Of a stretch of 64,000 bases of DNA, positions 34,986 through 43,480 are shown piece by piece; the first letter of the stretch is position 1; every line of letters begins with the position of its first letter. The stretch is taken from assembly GCA_963818775.1 (NCBI GenBank), contig CAWFUF010000020.1, positions 124,001 to 188,000 of the forward strand, in the 5' to 3' direction. The position numbers and the translations under genes are program-made. A model generated the notes under the pieces. It made no database searches and was not told where the DNA came from. It saw only the letters and a program-made list of their open reading frames with translations. Source of the stretch: JAMXLO01 sp963818775. GTDB lineage: Bacteria; Pseudomonadota; Alphaproteobacteria; Acetobacterales; Acetobacteraceae.

Positions 34986-35116
34986 CGCACTTGCCCTATG
35001 TTGCGGCGGCCTATGTGTTGGGTGTGGCGATCCCCGGCACCTTCGCGCTGATGGCCTTCCTGCGCATGCGCGCGGCACAACGTCGCCTGGCGTCAATTGG
35101 CCGGCGCAGGCGCTGA
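34982..35116 (+). CDS. ccmD: Haem exporter protein CcmD
   Basis: A 44-residue single-pass membrane peptide (MTHLPYVAAAYVLGVAIP then a basic tail RRLASIGRRRR). It matches the size and layout of CcmD, which helps release haem-loaded CcmE from CcmABC. ATG 34982 overlaps the ccmC stop (ATGA), and ccmE starts at the very next base after its TGA. This position and the operon context make the call firm despite the short length. Confidence 0.88.
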   Translation: MTHLPYVAAAYVLGVAIPGTFALMAFLRMRAAQRRLASIGRRRR

Positions 35117-35620
35117 GTGACCCGCAAGCGCCGCCGTCTGTGGATACTGCTGGCCTGCGGGCTGGGCCTTGGCTCCGCCACCGCGCTGGCGCTGTTCGCC
35201 TTCCGCGACAACCTGGTGTTCTTCCTCGCGCCCTCGGACCTCGCGAGCAAGGCCCCGCCACCCGGCCGCACATTTCGTCTCGGCGGCCTGGTCGAGCAGG
35301 GCAGCGTCCAACGTTCCACCGACGATGGCCATCCCGCCGCGCAGTTCCGCGTAACGGATGGGGGTGCCAGCGTTGAGGTGACCTATGTCGGCATCCTTCC
35401 GGACCTGTTCCGCGAAGGCCAGGGCGTGGTGACATTGGGCGCGATGCGGCCCGACGGCACGTTTCGTGCCTCCGAGGTGCTGGCGAAGCACGACGAGACC
35501 TACATGCCCAAGGATGTAGCCGATGCGCTGAAGAAGTCCGGCCACTGGAACCCATCCGCCGGGCCGCCGCCGCCCGCCGCGACCTGGAACACGATGCAAC
35601 CAAGGAAGATCGGCGGATGA
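35117..35620 (+). CDS. ccmE: Cytochrome c-type biogenesis haem chaperone CcmE
   Basis: A 167-residue periplasmic haem chaperone anchored by one N-terminal helix (RRLWILLACGLGLGSATALALF). The OB-fold carries GRTFRLGGLVEQGS and the haem-attaching His in the LAKHDETYMP motif (about residue 123). The C-terminal Pro-rich tail is flexible, as in other CcmE proteins. GTG 35117 directly follows the ccmD stop, and ccmF overlaps its end by four bases. Confidence 0.95.
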   Translation: MTRKRRRLWILLACGLGLGSATALALFAFRDNLVFFLAPSDLASKAPPPGRTFRLGGLVEQGSVQRSTDDGHPAAQFRVTDGGASVEVTYVGILPDLFREGQGVVTLGAMRPDGTFRASEVLAKHDETYMPKDVADALKKSGHWNPSAGPPPPAATWNTMQPRKIGG

Positions 35621-37587
35621 TCCCCGAACTGGGCCACTTCGCGTTGGCTCTCGCCGTGGTCATCGCCGGTGCGCAGGCGGTGCTGCCGCTGTTCGGTGCC
35701 CATACCCGCGATGCGAGGCTGATGCAGACCGCGCCGGCGCTGGCGATTGGCCAGCTCATCGCACTGGCGGCCGCCTATGGCTGCCTGATCTGGAGTGCCG
35801 TCGTCGACGACTTCTCGGTCGCCAACGTGGTGGAGAACTCCAACAGCCTGACGCCGCTGATCTACAAGATCACCGGCACCTGGGGAAACCACGAGGGCTC
35901 CATCCTGCTCTGGTGCCTGATCCTCGCAATGTGCGGCGGCGCGGTTGCCTTGTTCGGCCGCGCCCTGCCATCGTCGCTGCGCGCGCGTGTCATCGGCGTG
36001 CTGGGTTTCACCTCGGCCGGCTTCCTGCTGTTCGCGCTCACCACCTCCAATCCGCTGGAGCGCGTCTGGCCGCCGCCGATCGACGGCCGCGCCATGAACC
36101 CGCTGCTCCAGGACCCTGGCCTCGCATTCCATCCCCCCGTGCTCTACACGGGCTATGTCGGCTTCGCGATCCCGTTCGCCTTCGCCGTCGCCGCGCTATT
36201 GGAAGGGCGCGTCGATGCCGCCTGGGGTCGGTGGGTGCGTCCCTGGACGCTCGCCGCCTGGTGCCTGCTGACAGGCGGCATCGCTCTCGGGTCCTGGTGG
36301 GCGTATTACGAATTGGGTTGGGGCGGCTACTGGTTCTGGGACCCTGTCGAGAACGCCTCGCTGCTGCCGTGGCTGTCGGGCACTGCGCTGCTCCATTCCG
36401 CGATCGTGGTGGAAAAGCGCGAGGCACTGAAGATCTGGACCATCCTCCTCGCCATCGGCACGTTCTCGCTGTCGCTGTGCGGCACCTTCCTGGTGCGCTC
36501 CGGCATTCTCAACTCGGTGCACAGCTTCGCCAACGATCCGACGCGCGGCGTGTTCATCCTCGTGCTGCTGGCCATAGTGATCGGCGGCTCGCTGCTGCTG
36601 TTCGCGTTGCGCGCGCCGGTCATGGCACCCACGGGGATCTTCGCGCCGATCTCGCGTGAGGGCGCGCTGGTGCTGAACAACATCCTGCTGTGCTCGATCT
36701 GCGCCGTAGTGCTGACCGGCACCACGTATCCGCTGTTTGCCGAGCTGCTGTTCGGCGCCAAGCTCAGCGTCGGGCCGCCGTATTTCCAGAGCACCGTGTT
36801 TCCGCTTGCCGTTCCGCTGTTCGCCGCGATGTCGCTCGGGCCTGTGCTGCCATGGAAGCGCGCGGAACTGTGGCCGGCACTGCTGAAGCTGTGGTGGGCC
36901 GCGCTGATCGCGACATTGATCGGCGTTGCGACGGCATTCGGGCTGCATGCCGGACTCGCCGCGCTGGGCTTCGCCGCATCGGCCTGGCTGATCGCGGGCG
37001 CACTCGCCGAACTGGTGGAACGGACGCGGCTATTCCGTGCGCCATTCGCCACCATTCGCACCCGCGCGGCCGCGCAGCCGCTGTCGGTCTGGGGCTCTGC
37101 GGTGGCACACGCCGGCATGGGCGTCACCGTCGCGGGCATCGCCGGCATGTCGCTTGCCGTCAGCTCGATCGTGGCCGTGCATCCGGGACAGAGCGTGCAG
37201 CTTGGGGGCTACGATTGGACGCTGCTGGACCTGCGTGACGCGCCAGGACCGAACTACACGGCGCGCGTCGCCGACATTCGCGTCAGCCGCGGCGGTGACG
37301 AGATCGCGATGTTCCATCCATCACGCAGGATGTTTGTCGTGCAGAAGACCACGGTGACCGACACCGCGATCGAGACAAACGGGTTCCGTGACCTTTACGC
37401 CGTGCTCGGCGAGGAACGCGACGGTGCCGCGGTGTTGCGCCTGCACGTCAATCCGCTGGCTCCGTGGATCTGGTTTGGCGCCCTGGTGATGGCGGCGGGC
37501 GGCGCATTGTCGCTGGCCGATCGCCGCCTGCGCATCGGCGCACCGGTGCGCCGGTCCGCCGCGGTGCGCGCGGGAGTGGCGCCGTGA
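35617..37587 (+). CDS. ccmF: Haem lyase subunit CcmF
   Basis: A 656-residue polytopic membrane protein with many helices, the WWD-type motif GGYWFWDPVENASLLPWL (about 235-255), and His residues flanking it. A soluble periplasmic domain near the C-terminus precedes the last helix. CcmF joins haem from CcmE to the CXXCH of apocytochrome c together with CcmH. ATG 35617 overlaps the ccmE stop (ATGA). Right after its own stop, a ~95-bp palindromic repeat separates it from ccmG. Confidence 0.95.
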   Translation: MIPELGHFALALAVVIAGAQAVLPLFGAHTRDARLMQTAPALAIGQLIALAAAYGCLIWSAVVDDFSVANVVENSNSLTPLIYKITGTWGNHEGSILLWCLILAMCGGAVALFGRALPSSLRARVIGVLGFTSAGFLLFALTTSNPLERVWPPPIDGRAMNPLLQDPGLAFHPPVLYTGYVGFAIPFAFAVAALLEGRVDAAWGRWVRPWTLAAWCLLTGGIALGSWWAYYELGWGGYWFWDPVENASLLPWLSGTALLHSAIVVEKREALKIWTILLAIGTFSLSLCGTFLVRSGILNSVHSFANDPTRGVFILVLLAIVIGGSLLLFALRAPVMAPTGIFAPISREGALVLNNILLCSICAVVLTGTTYPLFAELLFGAKLSVGPPYFQSTVFPLAVPLFAAMSLGPVLPWKRAELWPALLKLWWAALIATLIGVATAFGLHAGLAALGFAASAWLIAGALAELVERTRLFRAPFATIRTRAAAQPLSVWGSAVAHAGMGVTVAGIAGMSLAVSSIVAVHPGQSVQLGGYDWTLLDLRDAPGPNYTARVADIRVSRGGDEIAMFHPSRRMFVVQKTTVTDTAIETNGFRDLYAVLGEERDGAAVLRLHVNPLAPWIWFGALVMAAGGALSLADRRLRIGAPVRRSAAVRAGVAP

Positions 37588-37599
37588 CCGCACGAGTTT

Positions 37600-37694
37600 C
37601 CCCCTTCCCCCAACCCCCTCCCGCGAGGGGAGGGGGAGGACGGGAATTGGCATTGCTCTCCCTCCCCTTGCGGGAGGGGGTTGGGGGGTGGGGG
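37600..37694. repeat. 95-bp palindromic repeat between ccmF and ccmG
   Basis: Arms 37600-37638 and 37656-37694 are near-complementary C-run/G-run blocks with the CCCTCCCGC core, separated by 17 bases. The same family occurs inside the Rieske gene (29469-29563). It interrupts an otherwise overlapping ccm operon and lies directly before the ccmG start. Confidence 0.85.
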
Positions 37695-37702
37695 CACTAC
37701 AA

Positions 37703-38260
37703 ATGACCCCCCTCCAACGCCGCGCTTTCCTGCTCGCCCCTCTCGGCGTCGCTGCCCTTGGTGGCACCGCCTTCTGGCTGCTGCTCGAGCGCATGCGCGA
37801 GGGCACCTACGATCCGCACGGCGTGCCCAGCATGCTGATCGGCAAGCCGCTGCCCAGCTTCTCACTGCCGGGCCTGCCTCCCGGCCAGGGTTTTTCCGCT
37901 GCCGACGTGATCGCCGCCGGGCGCCCGGCGCTGGTCAATTTCTTCGCGTCCTGGTGCATCCCCTGTATCGAGGAAGCGCCGGCTCTGATGACACTGAAGC
38001 AGCAGGGTACTCCGATCTGGGGCATCGCCTACAAGGACAAGCCAGACGCCACCGCCGAATTCCTCCACCAGAACGGCGACCCCTACACACGCATCGCGCG
38101 CGATGAGCCAGGCACCACCGCGATCAACTTCGGCCTCTACGGCGTCCCCGAGACCTACCTGGTCGATAAGTCCGGCATCGTGCGCTGGCGCTGGCCCGGT
38201 GGCCTGAGCGACGACATCATCAACCAGTCGCTGGCACCGCTGATGCAGAGCCTGGCGTGA
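37703..38260 (+). CDS. ccmG: Thiol:disulfide interchange protein CcmG/DsbE
   Basis: A 185-residue membrane-anchored thioredoxin-like protein. One N-terminal helix (RAFLLAPLGVAALGG...), then the redox motif NFFASWCIPCIEEAP with WCxxC, the GIAYKD segment and the cis-Pro in YGVPETYLVDKSG. It reduces the CXXCH cysteines of apocytochrome c. The start is likely ATG 37703, though the usual ribosome site is replaced by the palindromic repeat. A GTG frame from 37584 across the repeat ends at 37706 and could be the remains of the original coupling. ccmH overlaps the end. Confidence 0.93.
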   Translation: MTPLQRRAFLLAPLGVAALGGTAFWLLLERMREGTYDPHGVPSMLIGKPLPSFSLPGLPPGQGFSAADVIAAGRPALVNFFASWCIPCIEEAPALMTLKQQGTPIWGIAYKDKPDATAEFLHQNGDPYTRIARDEPGTTAINFGLYGVPETYLVDKSGIVRWRWPGGLSDDIINQSLAPLMQSLA

Positions 38261-38706
38261 GACTTGCCGTCGCCATCCTGATTTGCTGCCTGTCCGCATC
38301 GCCCGTCCTCGCGGTGAGCGATCCGGCCGAGATGCTGCCCGACCGGGCGCAGGAGCAGCGCGCCGAAGCGCTCGGCCATCAGCTTCGCTGTCTCGTCTGT
38401 CAGAACGAAAGCGTGGAAGAGTCCAACGCCGACCTCGCCCGCGATCTGCGGGGTATCATCCGTCAGCGCATCGTGGCCGGCGATAGCGACCGGGAGGTGA
38501 TCGACTGGATGGTCGCGCGCTACGGCAACTTCGTCCGCCTGCGCCCACCGTTCAACGTGACGACGTTCGCCCTCTGGGGCGCGCCAGGCATTGCGTTGCT
38601 GGCCGGCATCGGCGCGGTGGTGGTCGCGCGGCGCCGGCGCCCTGCCGCGCCGGCACCGCTCAGCGATGCGGAACGACAGCGTCTGGCCGATCTGCTGAAA
38701 TCGTGA
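38257..38706 (+). CDS. ccmH: Cytochrome c-type biogenesis protein CcmH/CycL
   Basis: A 149-residue protein with a signal peptide, a periplasmic three-helix domain carrying the redox motif LRCLVCQNESVEESNADLA, and one C-terminal membrane helix (about 105-125). It pairs with CcmG to keep apocytochrome c cysteines reduced and delivers it to CcmF. GTG 38257 overlaps the ccmG TGA (GTGA), and ccmI overlaps its own stop. Confidence 0.94.
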   Translation: MRLAVAILICCLSASPVLAVSDPAEMLPDRAQEQRAEALGHQLRCLVCQNESVEESNADLARDLRGIIRQRIVAGDSDREVIDWMVARYGNFVRLRPPFNVTTFALWGAPGIALLAGIGAVVVARRRRPAAPAPLSDAERQRLADLLKS

Positions 38707-39413
38707 TCTGGCTCGCCATTGTCCTGTTGGCAGCGATCACCCTCGCGCCGCTGGCCCTGTCTCTGCGCCGCACCGCAGCCGCGCGCGGAGGGCAGGAGGC
38801 GGCGGTCGCGTTGCATCGCGCCCAGCTTGCCGAACTGGATCGAGACCTCGCCGATGGACGTATCGCCGCCGCGGAACACGCCAATGCGGTGCTGGAGGTC
38901 CAGCGCCGCCTGCTCGTGGCCGCCGGGGGCGCCGAGACTGCATCGCGCAGCAGTTCGCGCGGCCCTGTGCTGTTCGCGCTGGTCCTGGTGCCGCTCGGCG
39001 GACTGGTGCTGTACCTGATGGGCGGGTCGCCGGAGCTACCTGCCGTCCCACTCGCCGATCGCATCGCCGCCGCCCGCGAGCGTGAGGCACGCGAGGCCGC
39101 GCTGATCGGACAGCTTCGCCAGCGGCTCAGCCAGATCGATCCGCACAGCGAACAGGCACGTCAGGGCTACATACTTCTCGGCAATGCCGAAGCGAGCCGC
39201 GGCCGGCTCCAGGAAGCCGCCGACGCCTGGCGCACCGCGCTCGCCGCGCGCTTCGATCCGACCATCGCTGCCGAGGCAGCGGAGGCACTCACCGAGGCGC
39301 ACGGACGGGTCGATGATGAAGCGGCATCGTTGTTCCGTCGCGCTATTGCTGAATCGCCGGCGGATGCTCCGTGGCGACCGATGGCACAGAAGCGACTTTC
39401 GGAGATGAAATGA
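38703..39413 (+). CDS. ccmI: Cytochrome c-type biogenesis protein CcmI/CycH
   Basis: A 236-residue protein with an N-terminal helix (IWLAIVLLAAITLAPLAL), a charged loop with the LAELDRDLADGRI pattern, a second helix at about 92-108 and a TPR-like C-terminal region (GYILLGNAEASRGRLQEAADAWRTAL). CcmI is the apocytochrome chaperone of system I. ATG 38703 overlaps the ccmH stop. Its last 71 bases overlap, tail to tail, the 3' end of the ABC permease gene on the other strand. It is the last ccm gene here. Confidence 0.9.
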   Translation: MIWLAIVLLAAITLAPLALSLRRTAAARGGQEAAVALHRAQLAELDRDLADGRIAAAEHANAVLEVQRRLLVAAGGAETASRSSSRGPVLFALVLVPLGGLVLYLMGGSPELPAVPLADRIAAAREREAREAALIGQLRQRLSQIDPHSEQARQGYILLGNAEASRGRLQEAADAWRTALAARFDPTIAAEAAEALTEAHGRVDDEAASLFRRAIAESPADAPWRPMAQKRLSEMK

Positions 39414-40263
39414 CACGGACGGCCCAAAAGATGGCGCCCGGCAACAACAGCAGGAGAAGTAGCAGCGTGCAGGCGATCGCCGATGCGGTCGGCCAGTCGC
39501 CGTTCTGAAAGAACTCCTGCCACAGCACACGGCCCACCAGTTGCGCCTGCGGGCCGCCGAGAAGCTCCGGGATCACGTATTCGCCCGCCGCGGGAATGAA
39601 TACCAGCAGCACGCCCGCCCCTACGCCGGGCAGCGACAGCGGCAGCGTCACGGCGAGGAACACGCGCCACGGTGGCGCGCCGAGATCAGCGGCTGCGTCC
39701 AGCAATCGCGCGTCGAGCTGCGACAGCCGCGCGTAGAGCGGCAACACCATGAATGGCAGGTAGGTGTAGATCATGCCGATATACATCGCGGTGTCGGTGT
39801 AGAGCAGCCGCAGCGGCGCCAGACCCAGCGCGATGATCGCCGTGTTGATCCAGCCGTCGTCCTGCAGCAGGCCGATCCATGCATTGATGCGCATCAGGAA
39901 GCCGGTCCAGAACGGCAGCATCACCAGCAGGAGCAGCAGGCTGCGCCAGCGCTCCGGGCTGCGCGCGATGCCGAGTGCCATCGGGTAGCCGGCCAGCAAG
40001 CAGATCGCTGTGGACAATCCCGCAACCTGCAGGCTGAGCAGCAGCGCATGCGCATACAGCGGGTCCGTGAGGATCAGCGAAAATGCATCGGTGCTGATGT
40101 GCAGGCCACCGCCGGGCCGCAGCATCGGCGCATAGGGTGGAACGCTGTCGGCGGGGTATGAAAACGCGATCTTTAGTACGATCAGCGTAGGGAGGATCAG
40201 CAGCATCAGCAGCCAAGCCCATACAACTGTCAATACCGCGGTGCGGCTGGGTGCGCGTGTCAT
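39343..40263 (-). CDS. ABC transporter permease, spermidine/putrescine type (PotB/PotH-like)
   Basis: A 306-residue inner-membrane permease with six helices and the EAA-like loop LLDAAADLGAPPWRVFLAVTLPL. It resembles PotB/PotH of polyamine importers (FAYPADS-type N-terminal loop, LPFWTGFLMRINAW). ATG 40263 overlaps the TGA of the ATPase gene (ATGA). The last ~24 residues (SSPKVASVPSVATEH...) are read across the end of ccmI on the opposite strand and look like a tail added by readthrough. The usual second permease (PotC/PotI) is absent. Confidence 0.85.
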   Translation of the reverse strand: MTRAPSRTAVLTVVWAWLLMLLILPTLIVLKIAFSYPADSVPPYAPMLRPGGGLHISTDAFSLILTDPLYAHALLLSLQVAGLSTAICLLAGYPMALGIARSPERWRSLLLLLVMLPFWTGFLMRINAWIGLLQDDGWINTAIIALGLAPLRLLYTDTAMYIGMIYTYLPFMVLPLYARLSQLDARLLDAAADLGAPPWRVFLAVTLPLSLPGVGAGVLLVFIPAAGEYVIPELLGGPQAQLVGRVLWQEFFQNGDWPTASAIACTLLLLLLLLPGAIFWAVRVISSPKVASVPSVATEHPPAIQQ

Positions 40264-41303
40264 CGGCCGAGCACGATGCAGGCGTCCGCATCCCACGACA
40301 GCGTGACGGTGTCGCCAATCCCGGCCTGCGCGGCGCTCAGTCCCTGTCCCAGGGCGACGGTCGCGCGCAGCGTGCTGCCATCGGCAAGCCGCACGAGGTG
40401 TGTCAGCGTCTCTCCCGCGTAGGAACGCTGCACCACGACGCCGGCCACACGGTTTGCAGCATTCGACGCGCCGAGTCTCATTCGTTCAGGCCGAATCGCC
40501 AGCCAGGCCGCGTCGGACGGCGTCACCGTCGCGGTCTGGACCGGCATTCCGCCTGCGAGTTCGATCCTGCCATTCCGCACCACAATCGGCAGCACATTGG
40601 CCGCGCCCAGAAACTCCGCAACCAACCGAGAGTTGGGCCGCTCATACACCTCGGCCGGTTTCCCCAACTGCATCAGCCGCCCCGCGTGCATCACGCCGAT
40701 GCGGTCCGCCATGGTCAGGGCCTCCTCCTGATCGTGCGTGACCAGGATGAAGGCGATGCCGAGTTCGCGTTGCAGCCGCACCAGCTCCTCGCGCGTGTCG
40801 CGCCGCAGGTTGCGGTCCAGCGCCGACAGCGGTTCGTCGAGCAGCAGCAATGCGGGCCGTGGAGCCAGGCTGCGCGCCAGTGCCACGCGCTGCTGCTGGC
40901 CGCCGGACAACTGAGCCGGACGGCGCGTGCCGAAGCCTTGCAGACGCACCAGCTCAAGCATCTCCGCCACACGCGCATCGATCTCCGCGCGCTGCATCCC
41001 GCGCATGCGCAGGGCGAAGCCGATATTCGCCGCGACATTCATGTGCGGGAACAGCGCGTACGACTGGAACATCGTGTTCACGGGCCGTCGGTATGGCGGC
41101 ATCACCGTCAGATCGACACCGTTCAGCATGATGCGCCCGGCATCCGGCTGCACGAACCCGCCGATCGCTCGCAGCAGCGTCGATTTGCCCGAACCCGAGG
41201 CACCAAGCAGCACGAACAGTTCGCCCGCCGCGACGGTCAGGTCCAGTGCGTCGACCGCCACCACCGCGCCAAAGCGCACGCGCAGTCCGCTGACGTTCAG
41301 CAA
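40260..41303 (-). CDS. potA: ABC transporter ATP-binding protein, PotA type
   Basis: A 347-residue ATPase. Walker A is GASGSGKST (about 35-43), the Q-loop follows in MFQSYALFPHMNV, the signature is LSGGQQQRVALAR, Walker B is LLLLDEPLSALD, and the H-loop is VTHDQEEAL. The C-terminal third is a TOBE domain. It energises the adjacent permease and solute-binding protein, together resembling a polyamine importer. ATG 41303 is 4 bases after the binding-protein stop, so the three genes form one operon. Confidence 0.85.
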   Translation of the reverse strand: MLNVSGLRVRFGAVVAVDALDLTVAAGELFVLLGASGSGKSTLLRAIGGFVQPDAGRIMLNGVDLTVMPPYRRPVNTMFQSYALFPHMNVAANIGFALRMRGMQRAEIDARVAEMLELVRLQGFGTRRPAQLSGGQQQRVALARSLAPRPALLLLDEPLSALDRNLRRDTREELVRLQRELGIAFILVTHDQEEALTMADRIGVMHAGRLMQLGKPAEVYERPNSRLVAEFLGAANVLPIVVRNGRIELAGGMPVQTATVTPSDAAWLAIRPERMRLGASNAANRVAGVVVQRSYAGETLTHLVRLADGSTLRATVALGQGLSAAQAGIGDTVTLSWDADACIVLGR

Positions 41304-41307
41304 TGCG

Positions 41308-42384
41308 TCAGCGCCCGGCCTTGAACCGGTCCCACATGCGGGTGCGCTGGCGCGCGGCGGACGGCGGCACGGGGCCTATGGTGAAGAACGTCTTCATTTG
41401 CTCAGGCGTCGGGAAGATGTTGGTGTCGGCCAGCAGTTCCGGTCGGATCATCGCGCGGCTCGCCGGCACCGCGTTGGCGTAGCGCACGGTATTGGTGATG
41501 CCGGCCATCACGTCAGGCTCCAGCACGAAGTTGATGAACGCGAGCGCCGCGTCCTTGTGCTCGGCGTCTGCCGGGATCGCCAGCATGTCGAAGCCGAGTT
41601 CCGCGCCTTCGTTCGGCGCAACATAGCGCACCGTGATGCCGCGCTTCGCCTCAGCCGCACGCGCATTCGCCTGAACCACGTCGCCGGAATAGTCGAGCGC
41701 GAGGCAGGTCTGTCCCGCGGCGAGCGCCTCCAGCGCGCCGCCCGACGCGAAGCTGCGGATGTAGCGGCGCACTCCCATCAGCGTGCGCTCCACCGTGGCG
41801 AGGTCGCCGGGATCGGTGCTGTCCGGACTCTTGCCCAGGTACTTCAGCACGCCGGGAATCACGTCGATCGCCGAGTCCATCATGGTGATGCCGCAGGGCG
41901 CGATGCGTTTGGCATTCTCCGGCCTGAACAGCAGGTCCCAGCTGTCCATCGGCGCATCTGGCGCAAGCTGCTTCACGCGGTCGGTGATCATGCCGATGCC
42001 GGTGGTGCCCCACAGATAGATCGCGCCGTAGCGGTTGCCGGGATCGGAGCTCTCGACCTGATGCATCAGCACTGGATCGAGATTCTTCCAGTTGGGAACA
42101 CGGGAACGATCGATGGGAGCCAGCGCGCCGACCTTGATCAGGCGCGATAAGGTCGGTTCGTTCGACGGCACCACGATGTCGTAGCCGGAGTGGCCGGCCA
42201 GCATCTTCGCCTCCAACGTCTCCAGGCTGTCGAACACGTCGTAGTGGACGGTGATGCCGGTTTCCTTCTGGAACCGTTCCAGCGCCACCGGGTCGATGTA
42301 GTCGGTCCAGTTGTAAATGTTCAGCACACGCTCCTGCGCGCGCGCAGGGGCGATGAGCACGGAAACCGTCATTACCAATGTCAT
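41308..42384 (-). CDS. Periplasmic spermidine/putrescine-type solute-binding protein
   Basis: A 358-residue exported binding protein of the PotD/PotF family. A signal peptide (to APARAQ) is followed by LNIYNWTDYIDP, YDVFDSLETLEAKML and YDIVVPS, the typical N-terminal lobe, and LGFDMLAIPADAEHKDAAL. The start is probably ATG 42384; that ATG lies within the arm of a large palindrome, and a second in-frame ATG is at 42372. The longer frame to 42486 (MNVIQCHCEERSDAA...) is translated repeat, not protein. The ligand is likely a polyamine, unproven. Confidence 0.87.
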   Translation of the reverse strand: MTLVMTVSVLIAPARAQERVLNIYNWTDYIDPVALERFQKETGITVHYDVFDSLETLEAKMLAGHSGYDIVVPSNEPTLSRLIKVGALAPIDRSRVPNWKNLDPVLMHQVESSDPGNRYGAIYLWGTTGIGMITDRVKQLAPDAPMDSWDLLFRPENAKRIAPCGITMMDSAIDVIPGVLKYLGKSPDSTDPGDLATVERTLMGVRRYIRSFASGGALEALAAGQTCLALDYSGDVVQANARAAEAKRGITVRYVAPNEGAELGFDMLAIPADAEHKDAALAFINFVLEPDVMAGITNTVRYANAVPASRAMIRPELLADTNIFPTPEQMKTFFTIGPVPPSAARQRTRMWDRFKAGR

Positions 42385-42475
42385 TGCGAGGAGCGTCAGC
42401 GACGAAGCAAGCTCGGTCAGACTGCGCGGCGTGACCGAGCTTGCCGCGTCGCTTCGCTCCTCGCAATGACATTGG
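42375..42475. repeat. 101-bp palindrome at the 5' end of the solute-binding protein gene
   Basis: Outer arms 42375-42395 and 42455-42475 are perfectly complementary over 21 bases, and the inner parts also pair with few mismatches, giving a long hairpin. Its translation yields CHCEERSDAA and LAMT peptides, known marks of a dispersed alphaproteobacterial/bacterial intergenic palindrome. It supplies the likely start codon of the binding-protein gene and separates it from ku. Confidence 0.88.
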
Positions 42476-42537
42476 ATCACGTTCACCCCCGCCGGATCTG
42501 CGGGCGTACGCTACCACGACCGGCGCGGAATGCGAGG

Positions 42538-43395
42538 CTAAGCGCGCCTTCGCGCCGCGGTGCGCTTCGCCTTCTTCGCGGGCGCGCGCGCCGACTTCTT
42601 GCGCGTCGGCGTGCCCCCTTGCCCGAGGCTTCGCTTCAGCGCGGCCATCAGGTCGATGACGTTGTCGCCGCGTGGCTCCTCCGGCGCTTCCGGTTTGATC
42701 CCTTCGCCCTTCAGCTTGGCGTCGATCACCTCGCGCAGTCGCGTCTCGTAGCGATCCTCGACGTCAGCCGGCTCGAACTTGCCTTTCTGTCGCTCGATCA
42801 GCTGCCGGGCAAGCTTGACCATCTCCGCATCGGGCCGCGCATTCGGTATCTGATCGAACAGCTTGTCATACGCATAAAGATCGCGCGGTTCGTGCAACGT
42901 GTGCAGCACCATGCCCTTTTCCAGCGGCAGGATCGCCACCGCGCGCTCGCGTCGTGAGATGACCAGGCGTGACAACGCCGCCATGCCTGACGCCGCAATC
43001 GCATCGCGCAGCACCACGTATACGTCCTGACCCGCCTCACCATCCGGCACCATGTAGTAGCTGGTATCGAAGTAGATCGGGCGGATCACATCGCGCGCGA
43101 TGAACTTGTCCACCGTCAGGGTTGACGAACTCTCGATGCGCGCATTGGCGAAGTCCTCATCATCCAGCAACACGTAGCGATCCTTCTCGAATTCGTAGCC
43201 CCGCGCCAGCTCCGCCCGCGGCACTTCCTTATCGGTCTCGGCATCCAGCGTGACGGTCCGCACACGATGACCGGTCTTTGGATTGATGAAGTGAAAATGC
43301 AGATCGCCGCTGGCGCGCAATACGCTGTGCAACGATATCGGGCAGCTCACCAGAGCGAGCCGCAGATGTCCGCGCCAGATCGGTCGCTGCGCCAT
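42538..43395 (-). CDS. ku: Non-homologous end joining protein Ku
   Basis: A 285-residue bacterial Ku, the homodimeric DNA-end-binding ring that recruits LigD. It opens with MAQRPIWRGHLRLALVSCPI, a signature of the family, followed by HFHFINPKTGHRVR and GYEFEKDRYVLL. The beta-barrel/bridge region is followed by a Lys/Arg-rich C-terminal tail (TRKKSARAPAKKAKRT) that usually contacts DNA and LigD. ATG 43395 has GGAGG 6 bases upstream. ligD lies at 4694-7312. A GGAAC-N17-GTT promoter-like element lies 86 bp upstream. Confidence 0.95.
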   Translation of the reverse strand: MAQRPIWRGHLRLALVSCPISLHSVLRASGDLHFHFINPKTGHRVRTVTLDAETDKEVPRAELARGYEFEKDRYVLLDDEDFANARIESSSTLTVDKFIARDVIRPIYFDTSYYMVPDGEAGQDVYVVLRDAIAASGMAALSRLVISRRERAVAILPLEKGMVLHTLHEPRDLYAYDKLFDQIPNARPDAEMVKLARQLIERQKGKFEPADVEDRYETRLREVIDAKLKGEGIKPEAPEEPRGDNVIDLMAALKRSLGQGGTPTRKKSARAPAKKAKRTAARRRA

Positions 43396-43480
43396 TGCCG
43401 CCTCCAAAGACACCAACTTGGGGTCGCAGTACCTGCCACCCAATCACAGACACACGTTCTTTTGTGGTCGAACCGAACGC

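Noticed and set aside
29469..37694. The two C/G-rich palindromes as a CRISPR array or transposon pair
   Set aside because: They are 8 kb apart, lack regular spacing and spacers, and have no transposase between; they are dispersed palindromes.
42385..42486. N-terminal extension of the binding protein (MNVIQCHCEERSDAA...)
   Set aside because: It translates the 101-bp palindrome; the signal peptide begins at MTLVMTVSV.
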